9,866 bases of DNA from Marinobacter sp. GTDB taxonomy: Bacteria; Pseudomonadota; Gammaproteobacteria; Pseudomonadales; Oleiphilaceae. Below, in pieces: positions 7,042-9,866 of this stretch (position 1 is its first letter; every line of letters starts with the position of its first letter). The notes under the pieces are model-generated. The model was not told the DNA's origin. It ran no database searches and was given only the letters and a program-made list of their open reading frames with translations. The stretch spans positions 1 to 9,866 of the forward strand of contig JAEPMM010000090.1 of the NCBI GenBank assembly GCA_017643965.1, given 5' to 3'. The position numbers were made by a program, and so were the translations under genes.

Positions 7042-9866
7042 ACAGAAACTTCCTTTACGGACCAATAGGGCACCAATGACTCGGAGTGCGGATTCAATAT
7101 ACTGCTCGCTTTTTCCGGAGCGCCGCCATGGCGGGTATCATTATAGGGTTCGTAACTTTCCATGACGGGTGTGGGAAAGATCACAGGACCTAGCTCTGTA
7201 TCTATCACGGCTTGCAGTCCAACTCGAACCATTATGCTGACAGTTTCCTGATATCCAAAGCCGCGGTAGCTGCTGTCCTGAAGCTCCCGTCTCAACAGAA
7301 ACCGCACAGCGGATTCATGGGGTAAAGACTGCCTCGCAACAACTTGCTTGAGCGGAGTGACCGTCGACATAACTTCCTGTTCCACGCTACCAACTGCTAC
7401 ATTGGAGGTCTCGCCACGGCTCCTCATGTACGCCACTTCCTGAACCACAATCTTGAAAGACTGAGTTGGCAAGTCTGGCCGACACTCCTGTAAAACTTTC
7501 AACCGGCTAATCAATGGGGGTTGCAGTTTAATGACATAATCATCTGGTTGTGGTGGGTAGTCCGGGTTCGTCAGCGCCGGATCCGGGTCGACGTCCCCAT
7601 AACGTTGTGCGTGTACGTTGACGGGTGATAGCAGTGTTAACAGCTGCGCGTAATAGTCCGAATCGTCCAAACTCACCAATGAATCATGCGGATGTACCCC
7701 CAATGGCCCCTGCTTCAGTACTCTTTCAAACAGGTCGTCTGTCACACTTCCAGCATACAGCGTCCCTCCCAAAGCCACGCTCATCCCGAAAATAGCCCAT
7801 CCCCAGCCCGGAACTGCCAGCATCCCTGCCATCAACGGTGCAGAGAGGAAGATCAACCCACCGGCAACTGCTATGCCATGCCCGATGGCGGCGTCGAGGT
7901 CGCCCTGGCTCAAGCTGATCCTCATATCCCAGTAGCTCAATCCAACGGCTACCCCCCCTGCAACGAAGCTGGCAAGACCAGCCACTCTGACAAGTGTGCT
8001 TGCTCCAGCTTTGGCGAGTCTTTTTCCGATTAGCGGCCATGCCTTCATATCAAAGAGTGGGCGACTGGAAAAACGATAGAGCCTTGACGAATGAGCCAGC
8101 TCAATCCCGGCCGCCTCATGGGCCACAACGGTAAGCTTCATGGAGGCAGCGACCAAATCTATAAAAGCTCCACCCACTTTCGCTCGAGGCAGTGCATTTG
8201 ATTGCTCACTCTGAGAAACTTGATATAAATGCCGTCCCTCCAAAAATACATTAAACACCGCCAGCGCCACCAATCCACGCGACACAGCCGGACCGTCCAC
8301 TACCGCCCCAACACGTTTGGCCAGATCTACCCTTAAGACACTGAGCTTCTCAACCTCAGGGTGTCCGGCAGGCACCACATAGACCCAGGTATTGCCAGCG
8401 ATTTTCTTAATAGCTTCGTCCAGCTCATCAGAAGCGCGGGCAGGGCTGGAGGAACCCCGGACATCTCCAGACCGGTCCAAAAGATCCGCATAAAGGTAAT
8501 CATTGGCGCGGGTGAGTAGACCACCCTGGCTACGGTCGAAATTGGTCAGGCCCCGACGAATGCCGTCTCCCTCCACACCAATGATAGTATGCTTGGTGGC
8601 ATCTACGTCGCCCCGACGCATCAGGTCCACACCCGTCAGGTTAAAATCGGACAGGATGGCATTGGCAGACGCAGCCTGCATGATTCTTTGAACCTGGATA
8701 GCCTCCACGCTACCACTTTCTATCAGTCGTCTGCAGGCGCTCAGCACTGACGTACTCCACTCCCCCAGCACCCCGCTGACCAGTGCGCCAACACGCCCGG
8801 CATCCTTGACCTCGCCGGCGACTTGTTCTTCAGTGGACTTTCCGGCGTACTGAGACTGTTTCTCAATATATGCCAGAGCCTGGAGGCTGAGGCGATTCAG
8901 GTGCTGATCATTGACTTCAGCCTGATCTGCTGCCAGCGACCGAAGTTGTTCATAGGGCGATGTCTGTGTGTGATTCGCTCCTGCCTCTGCGACGATGCCC
9001 GGCGACCACTTGGCTAACCTTGATTCATCAGACAACCATCTTGCAAGAGCGCTGGGTATGCCTTGATCGTCAGCTACCCCCTGAGCCTTAAGCACCCCAG
9101 GAAGTTGCTGCAGTAAGTTCAGATTGTCCGCGCACAGTAAGAAGGCTTCACAAGCAGCTATATCCGGGCTTTGCAGGTAATCGTCAAACACAGCATTAAA
9201 TGTTGGGCTCTCCATCAATCTCTTCAGGTGGCCAACCTGTTTATTTATATTTCGAACGGCGTGATCTCTTTCGACCGTTTCCAGAATATCATCCAGCTGT
9301 TCCCGGTTGATGGCGTTCCGATAATTTGCAAGGTCTCCGGCTTCGCCGGTGGGCGCAGGGTCAAAGACCGCCTGGCGGATTAGCATGGCGGAATGGGCCA
9401 AGGGCTTATCTTTCAGAGCGATGTCTATGACATCCAGATAATGCATGGCCAAGTGCAACTGGGCTAAGGCGTGGCGGAACTGGAACAAAGGGTCAGGAAT
9501 CGCAACACAGACCATCCCCTTATTTTGCCTCAGGCCTGCCAGGACGTCCGGGGACGGGTCGCAACCGAGGTCCAGGTTCACGGACTCATCCTCTTCCTCA
9601 TGATCATTATGGATTTGGACAATCCGTTCTTTCAGTTTGGTGCACAGCTCCCCGTCAGCCGGCCCCGTGAACTCCGGAGTAAAATCTGAGGGGGAGTGGA
9701 GCATCAGTTCCACGCCCAGGTCTCTCGGTCTCAGCTCAGCCATCTGTTCAATGCCTGACGCCCCGAAGCCACCTTCGAAGGTGAGCGTATCCACGGAGGA
9801 CGCTGCCCAGGCATGGCCCACGCCGGCCGTGCGGGTTGCCAGCGCTTGAGCATCTTCTTCTAGCCC
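7038..9866 (-). CDS. Large VasX/BTH_I2691-like putative pore-forming type VI effector, N-terminus beyond window
   Basis: At least 942 residues are visible. GTG 9821 is only an internal candidate start: the frame stays open for 15 more codons to the right edge without a stop, so the gene is probably truncated by the window. Numbered from that GTG, residues 1-480 form a mostly helical soluble body with an acidic patch (HNDHEEEDES, 71-80) and AGNTWVYVVPAGHPEVEKL (475-493). A hydrophobic segment (516-528) precedes a cluster of likely membrane helices at about 609-630, 644-670 and 673-692, coded at about 7746-7997. A 235-residue soluble tail follows. Helices in the C-terminal half with a downstream two-helix membrane gene are typical of colicin-like VasX-type effectors, which damage target cell inner membranes. 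No enzymatic motif is visible. The family assignment comes from overall layout and remembered similarity; the diagnostic N-terminal region, and any VgrG or chaperone gene, lie outside the window. Confidence 0.68.
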   Translation of the reverse strand, partial: GLEEDAQALATRTAGVGHAWAASSVDTLTFEGGFGASGIEQMAELRPRDLGVELMLHSPSDFTPEFTGPADGELCTKLKERIVQIHNDHEEEDESVNLDLGCDPSPDVLAGLRQNKGMVCVAIPDPLFQFRHALAQLHLAMHYLDVIDIALKDKPLAHSAMLIRQAVFDPAPTGEAGDLANYRNAINREQLDDILETVERDHAVRNINKQVGHLKRLMESPTFNAVFDDYLQSPDIAACEAFLLCADNLNLLQQLPGVLKAQGVADDQGIPSALARWLSDESRLAKWSPGIVAEAGANHTQTSPYEQLRSLAADQAEVNDQHLNRLSLQALAYIEKQSQYAGKSTEEQVAGEVKDAGRVGALVSGVLGEWSTSVLSACRRLIESGSVEAIQVQRIMQAASANAILSDFNLTGVDLMRRGDVDATKHTIIGVEGDGIRRGLTNFDRSQGGLLTRANDYLYADLLDRSGDVRGSSSPARASDELDEAIKKIAGNTWVYVVPAGHPEVEKLSVLRVDLAKRVGAVVDGPAVSRGLVALAVFNVFLEGRHLYQVSQSEQSNALPRAKVGGAFIDLVAASMKLTVVAHEAAGIELAHSSRLYRFSSRPLFDMKAWPLIGKRLAKAGASTLVRVAGLASFVAGGVAVGLSYWDMRISLSQGDLDAAIGHGIAVAGGLIFLSAPLMAGMLAVPGWGWAIFGMSVALGGTLYAGSVTDDLFERVLKQGPLGVHPHDSLVSLDDSDYYAQLLTLLSPVNVHAQRYGDVDPDPALTNPDYPPQPDDYVIKLQPPLISRLKVLQECRPDLPTQSFKIVVQEVAYMRSRGETSNVAVGSVEQEVMSTVTPLKQVVARQSLPHESAVRFLLRRELQDSSYRGFGYQETVSIMVRVGLQAVIDTELGPVIFPTPVMESYEPYNDTRHGGAPEKASSILNPHSESLVPYWSVKEVSV

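Noticed and set aside
7686..9849. Small plus-strand frames across the effector gene
   Set aside because: All lie opposite one uninterrupted frame of more than 940 codons and show no ribosome binding sites or recognisable domains.

Overview
The window suggests a gammaproteobacterial chromosome segment, most likely from a Marinobacter-like marine organism. This is an inference from gene content, moderately high GC and AGGAG-type ribosome binding sites; nothing in the window proves the genus. Coding is dense. There are no RNA genes, insertion sequences, CRISPR arrays or gene-free stretches over 300 bases.

Left part (1-3051, all minus strand, read right to left): a GloA-type glyoxalase I, then a bifunctional mannose-1-phosphate guanylyltransferase/mannose-6-phosphate isomerase (AlgA/ManC type), then the 5' part of a divergent Clp/ClpV-like AAA+ ATPase that runs off the left edge. 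The ATPase keeps a Clp N-domain and a Walker A motif. It seems to have lost the Walker B glutamate, the pore-loop motif and the arginine fingers of the first ATPase ring, so it is probably a specialised, non-canonical Clp paralogue.

Middle part (about 3093-5946, plus strand): a DUF1853-family protein whose stop overlaps the start of a fused protein made of an LplT-like major facilitator lipid transporter and a PlsC-type lysophospholipid acyltransferase. The fusion suggests that lysophospholipid flipping and re-acylation are coupled in one polypeptide. This pair faces the glyoxalase gene across a short divergent intergenic region.

Right part (5968-9866, minus strand): the most accessory-looking piece. 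A very large protein, open through the right edge, resembles pore-forming type VI secretion effectors of the VasX/BTH_I2691 type: a long helical body, a cluster of hydrophobic helices and a soluble tail. It is followed, with an ATGA overlap, by a two-helix membrane protein resembling the DUF6708 family, the best candidate for its cognate immunity or accessory protein. Parts of this region have visibly lower GC than the housekeeping genes, which fits horizontally mobile effector cargo. No VgrG, PAAR or core secretion gene is visible, so the secretion assignment rests on family resemblance and layout.
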